Source of the DNA: Trema orientale
Taxonomy: Eukaryota; Streptophyta; Magnoliopsida; Rosales; Cannabaceae
Direction: 5' to 3'
Length of the DNA stretch: 64,000 nt
Assembly: GCA_002914845.1 (NCBI GenBank)
Contig: JXTC01000151.1
Coordinates: 599,833-663,832, forward strand
Shown: positions 22,882 through 34,133 of the stretch, one piece after another
Layout of the letters: each line of letters opens with the position of its first letter
Position numbering within the stretch: position 1 is the first letter of the stretch
Program-made: the position numbers and the translations under genes
Notes under the pieces: generated by a model
The model's input: the letters and a program-made list of their open reading frames with translations, nothing else
Told to the model about the DNA's origin: nothing
Database searches by the model: none

Positions 22882-25800
22882 TCACTTGTACTGCTTTTCT
22901 AAGATTTTGATGTGTAATCCATTAGGAAACATCAAACCAGGTCCTCTGATGATTTCTCCTCCTTTGACCACAGTCCACCTAAAAGTTAATTTCAGATTCC
23001 ACTTAAATCAATACTACATAATGTTTAATGTAGTTCAAAGATATTTTTCTTCTTCTTTTTTAACATAATAAATTGATTCATGGTACTTAATTTCGGCCTT
23101 CCTATCAATATTTTGTTTATTAATTAATTAGTAGTTCAAGTGCAATAACAAATGAGCGTGCATTAATCTTTGATCAATAATAAGACTGATTGAATTTAAT
23201 TAATATATCGTTGTTATAATAATTAAATGTATCAAATCAACATGACTAATAATTGAAATTTGTTAATAAATTATTATAACCTGTATTTTGTAACCAAGTG
23301 AAAAAGAAAGATCGACATTGCAAGCTTTGCAAAGTCAGCTCCCACACAAAGTCTGGAACCGCCACCAAAGGCCATGAATGTCTTGGATCCTATATGCACT
23401 TCTTTTCCCTGTGTTTTTTTGTTGTTGTTTTAATTTACACAACCATTGATTGATTAATAGGGGAAAAGAAAAAAAATAGTTGAATTACGAATATAGAAAA
23501 TATTATTTGGAATTATAAAGCATTTTGAAGAAATCGGAAGAAAATAATGGGAAAAGTAACTATCCTTGACTTCATAAATTAAGGGGAATTTACACCTAGG
23601 GAGTCTAATAAATCATTGTGATGAAAAATAAGACTAACTCATTAATATTTTCAAAACTAACCCCAATTGCCATGTCACTTATATAAAATTACTTGGATAC
23701 CCTATTTCTTCAACAAACTTCAAACTACTTTAGCCACCACCATCGGTCCCGATCTCGACCCCGGCGGCGGCCCCTCCACTCGACTAGGGTCGAAAATTTT
23801 CGACCGTAGTCGAACTTGTCCGACCACTTCTCCCGGTTGTTTCGATCATTTTTCAACCGGTGGCCGGAAAATTTCGACTCCAGTCGAAAATGTTCAACTG
23901 GGGTCGAACCACCGTTCGACCGTAGTCGAACAATTCGACTAGGGTCGAAGCCACCGGTCAAAAATTTCGACCGGCGTTCGACCACCTCTCTCGGTTGTTC
24001 CGGTCATTTTTCGACCAGTGGCTGGAAAATTTCGACCCCAGTCGAAAATGTTCGACTGGGGTTGAAGCCACCGGTCGAAAATTTCGACCGGCGTTCGACT
24101 GTAGTCGAAAATTTCGACCTCAGTCGAACGTAGCCGGCCGTCTTTCCAGCGCCACCTTCGTCATTTTTGATTTTTTCGACTTGGTCGAAAATTTTTGACT
24201 AGAGTCGAGTCAGGGGTAATTTTGGAACTCCGAAATATTCATTAAATGACATGCCAATAAAAGTCCTATTTTTGTAAATAGTTTATAAGTTGTCCTTTTT
24301 TTCATCACATGTATTAAAAGAGGGTCAAAATTAATAATCCCCCAATTAATTAATGAATTAACTCCCATCGCCATGGATTGAATTTGAGAGGGTCATCATA
24401 AATATCTTGACTTAAATGAGTAACTGATGGAACAACCATAATTAACCAGTTTGCTGGAATTGTATATCCTGCAAAAATCAACATAGTTCCTATAAAATAC
24501 ACATACACTTTATTTATTTATTTATTTTTTTATCTTTTTGATTTATCTTTATAAACTTTTATTTATTTATTTATTTTTTTATCTTTTTGATTTATTTTTA
24601 TAAACTTTTATAGAAGGTGTCATTTTGAAACTAGTTATCGTTTTTCTGAAAAATCAAAGTTTCTAAAATTTTTTAAAATAATTTATGAATTTCTACTTGT
24701 GAAATTTCTCTTTTACTATGACCCAAATTTTTGATCGTGACAAAGATCTTACGAGAAAATTGATTCGGAACTTGCCTTTTATCTTAACATCATTAATGAC
24801 TTTTCTGAATATTCCTGGCACAATATTTGCTAGCCTGACTGCTTCATTGATAACCTGCAGAATATATATATATATATATATATATGTATATGAACATGTA
24901 CTCAAAAAAAAATATTCGCTTTGTAAAATTACCAAATGAGAAAATTTAACTCGACTCACCATATGTGTAAAAGTCATTGATTTGTATTCTTCCCATGTAA
25001 TCCCAGACTCAGAGTTTTCATTTTTTGAACCGCTGCCACGACTTTTAATTATTGCCTCGTACTCTTTCTGCAAAAAGTCAATAATTAGTTTCAGGATATG
25101 TTTAATTAGTGGGGAGGGCTACAGTAGGAGCGCCCCTACGTAGGGTCACCCCTTATACACCGTTAGATGGGAATCTGTGGGGAATAACGGGAATCTGTAG
25201 AGAATTTATTTATACACAGATTCTCATCCAACGGTGTATAGACAAGGCCCTACGTAGAGACGCCCCTACTATAGACGCGCCCTTAATTAGTTGCATTTTC
25301 ATCCACAAAACTTCTATCATTCTTTTTATTTATATTTTAAAAAAAAGTGCGTCTACAGTAGGGGCGCCCCTACGTAGGGCCCTGTTTATTCACCGTTGGA
25401 TGAGAATCTGTATATAAATAAATTCTTCACAGATTCCCGTTATTCTCCACAGATTCCCATCCAACGATAATTAAAGCATGACCTTACGTAGGGACGCCCC
25501 TACCGTAGCTATCCCCTTTTAAAAAAGAGTAGGAAGAGGTATTAAACTTTTATAGACACATCCAATGAGATTGTACCTACTTTTAAAATCTGTAACCCAC
25601 ATACCCAATCTATTAAGAAAGGGAAAAAAAAAGTCAATACAAGTCAAAATTAAAGGCAATTCAATAAAAACCGGAAGTTGACGAAAAGCAAAATATTTAG
25701 CTGGTAATACATAATATCATGCGAGAAACAATCTCTTTGGATAATATTTTCCGAATAATCAACCCCACCAAATAAAACTAGTAAGTAGAGTCAAACTGAA

Positions 25801-27949
25801 TCCCAAAAAAACTTTTAACTAAAGTGAGAGTTTTACACAAGCAAGATCTCTAGGTCTTTTACTATAATATTTTAAATTTGATTTCCAAATGAAAGAATAG
25901 ATACATTACTATTAGTTCTTAAATTATTTCCCAAACGAAAGAGAAAGAAACAATACCATAAAGTGGAACTTATTATAATAAAAGGAAGATCATTAATAGT
26001 AATAATATTATTATAATAATTACTCCTACCGCTAGAACAAAAAGAAAAGTAGAAGAATAAAGAAACAAAGACATACCATTAGCTCTGCAAGCACTTCAGG
26101 ATGATCAGAAACAGACTTAATTGCTAATGTAATTGCTGAAGAAGTGGTCTCATAAGAAGCAAAGAGAAGCAAAAAAACCATGTCTATAGCTGTCTTTTCA
26201 TTAAGAAATGTTTCTTCTTTCTTTATTTCGTCAAGTAAATGATCCAAGAAATCGCCATGAATCGTCCTTGATTCTTTCCTTTGCTTGATAGTATCTTTGA
26301 TCACTTTAATTACATTATTTCGACCCTGATTTCGACCCATAGATAAATATATATGTTTTTTTAATTAATATTGGCGTAGATGAATTAACTAACCTGTCAA
26401 TAACTAACTCATCGTGTAAATCAAAAGGAAATTAAGTTAATACATACATGCAGGGAGCAAGTTTCTCCCCATTGATAAAAAAGAAAAAAGAACAAAACTG
26501 ATATTGACTGGTATTGATGACTACAGTTAAATATGTTGGAACGGATTTCATTGATAATCAAATAATAGCATTTATTCTTGTAACCATTGTATTGAAATCT
26601 AACAGAAAATATTAGTTTGGAAAAGAAAACTAAAAAAAATTCTATGTATATAAGCACCTGTATACATGCATAAAAAGCAGTCCCCGGGATGTTTAGTGGG
26701 AATGAAATAAGGCCAGCCATGAATGCGTTGTAGTTATTTTTCATTTTCTTTGACTCCTTCATCTCATCATAACTTAGGAGTTTCTTAGCAATATATTCAA
26801 ATATCATCTGCCAATTTAATTAAAACCAAATATACCTATGTTAGCAATAGCTATTTCTATATATATACTATACCAGTTATAGCTATCCACCTAATCAACA
26901 GCTACAAGATATATAACTATAAATAAATTAATAACCATTAGGTATATATCCGGTCATTAGTATTTAATAATAACGCAAAATTATATCCGGACAAGATAAA
27001 ATTATAATTAATTAGGTATTAATAATAATTAATAAAGCAAAACTGTTAAACTTAACATAGGGGAAGTAGGTTAATTATTATACGTTTGCGGCTCCTTCTT
27101 TAACGTTTATAATGCCATCATGATGAGTAGCCCATGAATTCATATGTTTGCGAGTGGATTCATCCATCTCACGAACGAGTTGATCTTTTAGGTTTTGAGG
27201 GCCAACAAGGTGTAAAATCAAGTTCTTGAGGTACTTGTGAATATTTCCCTGATAAACAATCATGCTATCTTTTCCGAAAATCTTGTTGAATGTCTCCAAG
27301 TACCAAATATGAAAAGACTTTTCTTCTTGCTGAAATATTTGGTAATTGATTTCACGGTCAGTCGATACGATTACTTTCTGTCCAACTATGCTGGTTCGAA
27401 ATAGTGATCCATATCTGAAAATTAAAACAAACATTTAGTACTCTTGAAATAATTTAGTAAGTTTGTTTTATATATATATATTATGCCGCACATAGCATAA
27501 AATAAACGTTTAATTAGCCTTGAAAATTTTTTAAATTCGTCTAAAATCAATGGTGTAAGCTTCACGCCTTAGTAGATATGCATACACACTAGATGCAAAC
27601 AACAAAAAAGTAGTGATGTTATAGTTTATTCCTTATTTAATTTTCTTTCTCCAATTTATCTTGCTAGGGGTTTCATTCTTAAAAAAAAAAAAAAAAAAAA
27701 AAAGAATAATATAACAAGTATATGCATGTACTCATAGTGTATGTACCTTGCCATTCTATTTTTGATGAATGGTGGGATGTCATTGGATGAAAAAGTACTA
27801 AAGAACTGGAAGGTCTCTCCAATAACAGGGAAGCCCATTGAACCGGGTGGTAGCTTTCCCCTGCACTTTGGGTACTGCCAGGTATAGAACCAGTGACATA
27901 CCACTATAGCAACGAAAGCTACTAGGAATGAGTTGACGATATCCCACAT
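22882..27949 (-). CDS. Cytochrome P450, CYP87 family, copy 1 (probably mis-spliced or a young pseudogene)
   Basis: Nine exons by homology to its neighbour: 27747-27949, 27084-27414, 26658-26807, 26077-26325, 24960-25067, 24776-24854, 24362-24468, 23281-23408, 22882-22978. Together they predict 483 residues (CYP87s are about 470-480). Seen: N-terminal anchor (residues about 4-20), PPGS hinge (34-37), I-helix ASYETT (284-289), ExxR (351-354), FNPWRW (403-408), and FGGGSRLCVG with heme Cys430. CYP87 enzymes are ER-anchored monooxygenases of the CYP85 clan that use NADPH-P450 reductase and act on sterols or triterpenoids in studied cases; the substrate here is unknown. Exon 5 is six codons longer than in copy 2. 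Intron 6 starts with GC (AG|GCAAGT). After exon 7 the expected GT is absent (GAG|TTAATT) next to an inserted element. A GT one base earlier would shift the frame and bring a stop before the heme cysteine. No exon contains a stop. Confidence 0.85.
23571..24357. mobile_element. TIR element with TCGA-rich core, in intron 7 of P450 copy 1
   Basis: It spans about 787 bp. Both ends carry imperfect inverted repeats of about 110 bp. The left begins TTCATAAATTAAGGGG and passes GTGATGAAAAATAAGAC; the reverse complement of the right begins TTCATTAATTAATTGGGGG and passes GTGATGAAAAAAAGG; both end in a CATGTCA-type block. The core (about 23,750-24,230) is GC-richer and built of GTCGAAAATTTTCGAC-like palindromes and a repeated CGACCxGTGGCxGGAAAATT unit. 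No protein or clear target duplication was seen. The right end lies about four bases from the last base of exon 7. Long TIRs fit a Mutator-like or foldback element, but the class is inferred. Confidence 0.7.
24511..24609. repeat. Tandem duplication of about 49 bp in P450 intron 6
   Basis: Two adjacent copies contain (ATTT)n, then a T run, ATCTTTTTGATTTAT and CTTTATAAACTTTT-like sequence. They differ by a few bases. Confidence 0.75.
24595..24742 (+). repeat. LTR 3'-end remnant in P450 intron 6
   Basis: Blocks such as TTTATAAACTTTTA, AGTTTCTAAAATTTT, TTATGAATTTC and CTTGTGAAATTTCTCTT match 1,400-1,515 in order. It ends GATCGTGACA, like the 3' terminus of the LARD LTR family. It ends 33 bases from exon 6. 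Confidence 0.5.
25111..25282 (+). mobile_element. 172-bp MULE-like MITE, family 2, copy 1 (P450 intron 4)
   Basis: The element is almost wholly palindromic. It starts GGGGAGGGCTACAGTAG and ends CTATAGACGCGCCC, with inner arms around CTACGTAGGG and CACCGTT(A/G)GATG. Perfect 9-bp target duplications TTAATTAGT lie at 25,102-25,110 and 25,283-25,291, the Mutator-like signature. It encodes nothing. Confidence 0.9.
25344..25516 (-). mobile_element. 173-bp MULE-like MITE, family 2, copy 2 (P450 intron 4)
   Basis: Same family as the copy 60 bases to its left, in the opposite orientation, with GCGTCTACAGTAGGGGCG on the left arm and CTACCGTAGCTATCCCC on the right. It is flanked by TTTTAAAAA at 25,335-25,343 and 25,517-25,525; the A run leaves the left boundary uncertain by a base or two. 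Confidence 0.85.
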
Positions 27950-30923
27950 CTTGATTGCTTTTTCTTCTTTTTTCCCTCTTTAATTCTATCGTCACTCAAA
28001 TTTCGCAGCTAATTTTCAGTAGTTTGAGTCTAAAAGGCGATAAATTTGAGCTGTACTGCTTGACGATGAGCTGGATGATCATATATATATATATATATAT
28101 ACTAGTGTAAAGGCACGTGCGTCCATTGTTGTTGGAAAATGTAAGTATATCCAAAATTCTAATTAATACCAGAGAAAAAAACTTTTCTAATTAATATTCT
28201 TTAATTGAACCGTGCATCTTATTGAGAAGAAATTTGTTAAGAATAAAAAGTACAAGGAAAAGGACCCCAAAAAAATGAAAAAATAACAACTATAAACATC
28301 TCCAACAGATATTATTGCCAACGTTAGATTTCATATAAAATAGCAAATGTATGAAATAGCAAATAATGTAAATTTGACACTGAATTTTAATTATTAGTAT
28401 AATGTTCAACGCTATTTAAAATGCTATATATTTTTAACATTTTTGTGAGATAATTAATAAGTTTATTTTGTAATTGGATGAGTATTAAAAAAATATATTA
28501 ATTGAGCATTGAAACAATAGTACATTTGCTTTACGAACATGTAAAAATACATATCTTAAAAAAATGTAAAAATGTAAAAGACAAACAAAAAGAAAAGTGA
28601 AGAAATTGAATTTATTTTCAAAAGCAACACATAAACAAAAATAAAGAACTTTCTTTCCTGTTTCTTATTATAATAAAATTTTATTTAAATCTAATGATGG
28701 AAATTAATGAACTTGTAAAGTGGTCTAATAAAGATAAATTTAGCTTTAGGAAGGAAAAGGATCGAAGTTTACCTAGGAAGGTTTGATATTAATTTTTCTA
28801 AATGCAATAATCGACAAAGAAAAAATAAAGATAGGAATTTAAAAGAAAAAATAGTGAAAAGTTTTATTGGACACAATAATGGTAGTAAAGGCAAATGATC
28901 TCCTTTTTATTTAAAAAAAAATGCAAAAATCAACGTGTTTAATTGATTGAAAAAGACATTACTCATTCCTTTTTTTATAATAAAGAAAAGATATAGCTGC
29001 AAACATTTTTTATGAAGCAAATTAAATGAGAAAAAATAGATGTCGTCAGGGACGAAATTCATAATCATTTATCTTGAAAAAAAAAAAAGAAAACCAAAAC
29101 TCTATAAAACACAGAATTAGTTTTACATTTCATAGATGTACATTACAGAGTCAATGGCAAGATAGTAGTTTGCTAAACAAAAAAGAAATAAATAAATAAA
29201 AAGATTGTAGTTGACTAAAAGGTTAAGATCGCTTTTTTAAAAATCACTGCTAAATACGGAAGATAGATATTAATAGAAATTTTCAATGCGTGGTATAATT
29301 TTCAATGTGTGGAATGAAAGAGGAAACATTAATCATTCTTTATTCCTATTACTTAACAGTATGCTTGGTTCAAAACCGAACCCACTTTTCTTTGATGTTG
29401 ATGCCTATGCTATATTGATTGTACGAATATGTTTCTCTTTTTTAAAGTTTTTCCCAATGGATCATCCAATCAAATTATTTCTGCTGACATATGTATACTT
29501 TTTTTTCTCTTTTTATTTTTTGTTTTTTACCTCCCTAAAAGTCTTTGATGGATTTCTTTTCAATTGTTTACACTCGAAAAAAGAAAGAAAAAAGAAAGTT
29601 CATTATTGAAGCTTTTGTCCTTCTATATTTCGTAAAGTTATCTACCTTGAATTATTGCAAAATTAACCACGTCTAGGTTTGACATTTAGGCTTATCTCCA
29701 GCCATTAGCCATAGTATCACTTAGCTGCACAATCTTTTATTCTCGTAGTTGAATCCACAATATTCCTATTTTCTTGCAATCCACTTTAGCGATTTCCATG
29801 AATTTTCTTTGTTAACCGTCGACGTGCATTGCACTTGATTATAGATTGAGGAGGATATTTGAGACTGAAATCAGCTGTACCTAAACTCTGTCTTCTTTAA
29901 TGTCTCATAGATATAAAGAAGCCACTATATATCACGGAACCATGTTTGGAGAACAATAAAAGTAAAAAAAAAGTAGAATAATGTATTGCAAAAAAGAAAA
30001 AAAGAATGCATTTGCCCCTTCTTCAACATTCGAGAGAGATCATATCTAAGTTTTTTAACTTGAAAAGTGGAGCTAAACACATTCAATTGTAATAAAATTG
30101 CGAATTTGGTCCTCTGCAAAATTAGGTTTATACAAGCATGATCATCTAGAAAAAGTCATCATTCACTACACCACTATTTTGAACACATAACCTTCAACAA
30201 CTATTCTTTCAAGCAAAAATCGTTAAATATTTGCATGTGTGAATCTTTATTTTAATCATCCAATCTAAGGGTTTTTTTTTTTTTTTGAAAAGCAATCTAA
30301 GGGTATTTCACAAAAAAATAAAAGTATCTGAAAAATTGAAGTAATACAAAAAAAATAAACGACCTAAATTTATACGGTCTTCTTTTTTTTTTTTTTTCCT
30401 TCTTTGATTTATACAATGCGAAACGGTTCTAGACTCACTTCTACAACATTTTTTCAGATTTTTTTTGTTTTGCATTTGCGTTATCTTTTCTTTGCCTGTT
30501 TGTTTGTTTTGTTTAGTTGTGTGTGTTTTTTTTTTTTTTTTTTTTTGAAGTAGATTTTTACACCATAGATGCGTTTTTTTTCTTTTTTTGAAGAAAGCAA
30601 ATTTTGCACAATATTGAATAACATCAAAATTAAGTGGTTGTAAGTATCGTTCTAGATTACTATGATACTTAGGATATCTAGGTAACGGAATGAAGAAACT
30701 AATTTTACTAAAAAATGTGAGATGTATCACTTCAAAAAGTTATTTATAGAGCCACCCTCACACGTCCTTTACATACACCCGTTGTAAAATTTTTAAATTT
30801 GAGAAGTTGCCTTTCACACACCTATTAAATTTTCTTTAAGTACAAAATATCTAATGATAAATATTTTTCGAAATATTCCTTTTTCCATCCTCCTCTTAAT
30901 ACTTTATTGTCCATTAGTTTTTA
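27950..30923. other. Upstream intergenic region of P450 copy 1
   Basis: A (TA)10-like run at about 28,079-28,100, some 135-150 bases before the start codon, is the only TATA-like element seen. A GATCATCCA block just downstream of it is shared with the promoter of copy 2. Beyond 28,101 the sequence changes to ACTAGTGTAAAGGCACGTGC and is then A-rich with no recognisable gene. T/A homopolymers are common at 30,270-30,600. Confidence 0.45.
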
Positions 30924-31094
30924 GGGCGCATCTACAGTAGGGCGTCCCTGCGTAGGGCCTTGTCTATACACCGTTTGATGGGAATCTGTGTATAAACAGA
31001 TTCCCCACAGATTCTCGTTATTTTCCACAGATTCTCATCAAACGGTGTATAAAGGGTGGCCCTACGTAGGGGCGCCTCTACTGTAGCCCTCCCC
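30924..31094 (-). mobile_element. 171-bp MULE-like MITE, family 2, copy 3
   Basis: It starts GGGCGCATCTACAGTAGG and ends CTACTGTAGCCCTCCCC, with inner arms containing CACCGTTTGATG. It is flanked by a perfect 9-bp duplication TAGTTTTTA (30,915-30,923 and 31,095-31,103). It matches the two copies in P450 intron 4 closely. Confidence 0.9.
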
Positions 31095-31103
31095 TAGTTT
31101 TTA

Positions 31104-31864
31104 AAATGCAATTTTATATTTTCTTCTCTATTTTTATTGGCTTCTTCAAGATTTTGATGTATTACAAATTTTATATCTTCTTTTTCAATATTTTTTTAAA
31201 TTGACATTTCTATTAGTGTTATAAATTATATGAATCATTGTGTGATAAAAAATCACATAATTTATGACTATAAAATTATGACTTTTCAAGACTAATTAAT
31301 AGTCATGAATTGTGTGACTTTCCGTCACTTAAGATCATAAAACATTACTCGAAAAATTATTTTTTTAAAATACTCGTAAAAGGTCATTTTAATCAAAATT
31401 TACTACTATTTATGTCAATTCTCCTGACTTTTACCGTATATGTATAAGATTCCCTTTTTGGAACAGAGCCAGCTTTTCAATAGGTCTCACATGGTCACCC
31501 AGTGATTTGCACAATCGCATGACACAATTAAAGTTGATGTGTTTCTCCTTTGCTTGAAAAGATCCAATAACAATTAACAACCACATATTAATTAGCGTAA
31601 TTTTTACACAACTCAAACGTATTTATTATTGCATTTTTTTATGCGACGCCTATGTATTATTACAGATACATAAAAGATATATTATATGTCCAAACTTAAT
31701 TTATAATTTGATTAGGACTGCCATAATATACGTACAAGCATTCACACATGATCTAATCACAATAGCATTGGCTTTAAGCCAAAAAAAAAAAAAAAAAAGA
31801 AAAAATCACAATAGCAATGCCAGTGTTTATCCACATATATCTTCAGCGAAAGCATCGATCATGA
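31104..31864. other. Intergenic DNA, no gene recognised
   Basis: AT-rich sequence with short inverted repeats (ATAAATTATATGAATC...AATCACATAATTTATGAC near 31,220-31,270). The only mobile trace is the small poly(A) insertion at 31,768-31,803. Confidence 0.45.
31755..31816 (+). mobile_element. Ultra-short retroposed poly(A) tail with 13-bp target duplications
   Basis: AATCACAATAGCA occurs at 31,755-31,767 and 31,804-31,816. Between them lie TTGGCTTTAAGCC and a poly(A) run broken once by G. Direct repeats of this length around a poly(A) insert are the mark of LINE-type target-primed reverse transcription, here truncated almost to the tail. Confidence 0.6.
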
Positions 31865-31954
31865 TAATGGCTTTACATACAAATTAAGACTGTTATCATT
31901 ATTTCATATTACCCATACATTTAAATCACACCACGAAATAAGTGAGCTTATTAT

Positions 31955-33593
31955 TGATAACTCTATGAAAATAGAGTTAATTGTGCTATTTTATTAATTA
32001 AAAATATGTGTCCTAGAGTAATTTTAATTTAGATTTTTAGTAATTTAAGTTATTTTATTTTATTTTAGTTTAAGTTTAGTTTTATTTAATTTTAATAGGT
32101 TTAGATGTTTTAATTTAATTAGTTTAAGTTAATTTAATTTGAAATAGATATTTATTAGATTTAGGTTTTTGATTTAATTTAATTTTGATTTGATTTAGGA
32201 AATAAAAAGAAGGGAAATTCGGATTAAAACTTGACCGTTGGATCAATCGGATTGATGGTTTAGATTGGAGAGTGCACTTCATATGTGGAGGCTGAGAGTG
32301 GGGGACATAACATAAGGGACAGCTGGGACCCACGCAGAAGAAAAGCTGGTGGAGGCCTCCAAGCGTGTCTGATCCTGTGCTCCTCACATTTGTGTACCCG
32401 GTTTCTTCTTCTAAAGAAAAGACGCCACATCAGCATCTCAAAGTCAACCTATTAAAGTACCAATCAGCGTCTATATACGTGCTGAGCTCACAAGATGTGG
32501 CCTCAACTGATCATTGCCAATGGCTCAGAAACGTGAGAGAAGTAGGAAGAGAGAGAGATGCAAAGTTTGAATTGGGAAATTGCCACATCATTCTACCAAT
32601 CATATTTTAGTATAGGAATCCGTGTATAACTCAAACACACTCTCTTTTCAGCTATAAAAAGATTACGTGGCAAAGGAAAAAATACACAATTCTATATAGG
32701 GAAACACCGTAATCCAGAGAGAGAAAGTCTGTGGGAGACAGAGCAGTAGAGTGGAACCTCTTCAACCGCGATTTCTCTAGTTTGATTTTATTTTCAGTTT
32801 TAGAATTTTATTTTCTTTAGGATGTTTACATTTAATATTTTTGTTTTCCTTAGTTTAATTATATTCTAGATTTCTTTTCTAGGGCTACGATGTAGCCTAA
32901 CTATGATGCTTTAATATTTTTCTTTCAATTTAGTCCATGAATTATTTTTCCTAGTTGAGTTTTTAATTCTATTCTTAATGCTTCTATTTAATTGACTACT
33001 AAATAGATGATTTGTTAATCATAATGAAACCAGAAGGAGATTTATGTGTCTAGTTCATTAGATTGAAAGCCATAAATTACATGTAAAATAAGAATATATT
33101 TACATGGTTTATGTAGTCACTATATGAGTTTCCATAAATCTTAATGAATTCTTAATTAATTTAATTCACATTAGAATATAGTGAATTGGTAATTAAGGGT
33201 ATTTTTGCTTGAACTCGGGAGAGAATAGTGAATAAATTAGGGAATCTCGACTATCAACTAGGGGAATAATTTTAGGCTAATGAGATAGAGAACTTTTAGA
33301 GTGGATTACTTATGGTGAAATCGGACACCCTAGGTTTATTTTCATTGATTTAAACCCTGTTTAATTTTCGTTCTATGCTCTCTTTATTTTAATTTTATTT
33401 TCATTATTTTAATTACTTTTAGTTTATTTTTAGTTTTCATTTAATTTAATTTTTTTTAGTCGATTAATTCAAATAAAGTTAGGGTTAGTATAATTTCGGT
33501 AATTAGTAAAACAACAGTCTTCGTGGGACGATACTCGATACTTCCTATTATATTACTTATTATGATTTTGTGCGCTTGTAAATTTCCACAACA
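31955..33593. mobile_element. Solo LTR, 1,639 bp
   Basis: The termini are TGATAACTC...CCACAACA. Perfect 5-bp target duplications ATTAT lie at 31,950-31,954 and 33,594-33,598. A TATA box (CTATAAAAA, about 32,652-32,660) and a GTGGGACGATACTCGATACT segment near the end are LTR-like. There is no internal region, so it arose by recombination between two LTRs. It sits within the duplicated 3' flank of the P450 fragment. Superfamily is not certain. Confidence 0.8.
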
Positions 33594-33710
33594 ATTATAA
33601 ATGTTTTCTCATACATACATGATATGTTTAAATCTATATTTCTACTTGATGGAATAATAATATTGCTGCATTCAATGGAGAAGCTTTTGATGATAATTGA
33701 TTAGAAGATA

Positions 33711-34133
33711 TCACTTGTGCTTTTCTGAGATTAATTGTGATGTATAATCCATTAGGATGCGCCAAACCAGGTCTTCGGATTATTTCTCCTCTTTTGACTA
33801 TAGTCCACCTACAATGATTTCAAATTCCACATGAAAACATAATGTTAATTGTACTTCAATTTTTTTTTTCTTCATAATACATTAATTTCAGGAACCTAAC
33901 TTCGGTCTTGTTATAAATATTTCTTACTAATTAATAGTTATCTAATTATAGGGACAAATGAGCTGGCACGAATCTTTGATCAATTATTAGACTGATCGAA
34001 CTTAATTAATATTAAATTTATCGTGATATAACAACTAAATGAATCAAATTAAGACGAACAATAATTTTTTGTTTAGTTAATTAATTACCTGTATTTTGTT
34101 ACCAAGTGACAAAGAAAGATCGCCATTGCAAGC
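33711..34133 (-). pseudogene. CYP87 P450 fragment (exon 9 and part of exon 8)
   Basis: An exon 9-like stretch (33,711-33,808), preceded by a proper acceptor, encodes a WTIVKRGEIIRRPGL-like tail. After an intron with its GT donor at 34,087-34,088, an exon 8 remnant (34,089-34,133) encodes LAMAIFLCHLVTKY. It is most similar to copy 1. The C-terminal frame differs, since the TGA of copy 1 is out of frame here. Everything upstream, including the heme loop, is gone because a retrotransposon begins at 34,134. Duplicated 3' flank extends left to about 33,599 and, beyond the solo LTR, to about 31,865. It cannot make a P450. Confidence 0.85.

Noticed and set aside
23667-24198. Several frames with many Arg, Ser and Phe residues in P450 intron 7
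   Set aside because: They are translations of the TCGA palindrome repeats in the TIR element, present on both strands with similar composition.
28101-28140. Possible Helitron end (ACTAGTGTAAAGGCACGTGC) next to a TA run
   Set aside because: Similar phrases occur at ends of plant repeats, but no CTRR terminus, hairpin or partner end was found.
28290-28560. Possible copy of the same CATCTCCAACAG repeat upstream of P450 copy 1
   Set aside because: Only one end is recognisable and the interior is low-complexity AT-rich sequence.
30308-30730. A 140-codon minus-strand frame rich in Lys
   Set aside because: It runs through T/A homopolymers. The composition is low-complexity and there is no gene context.
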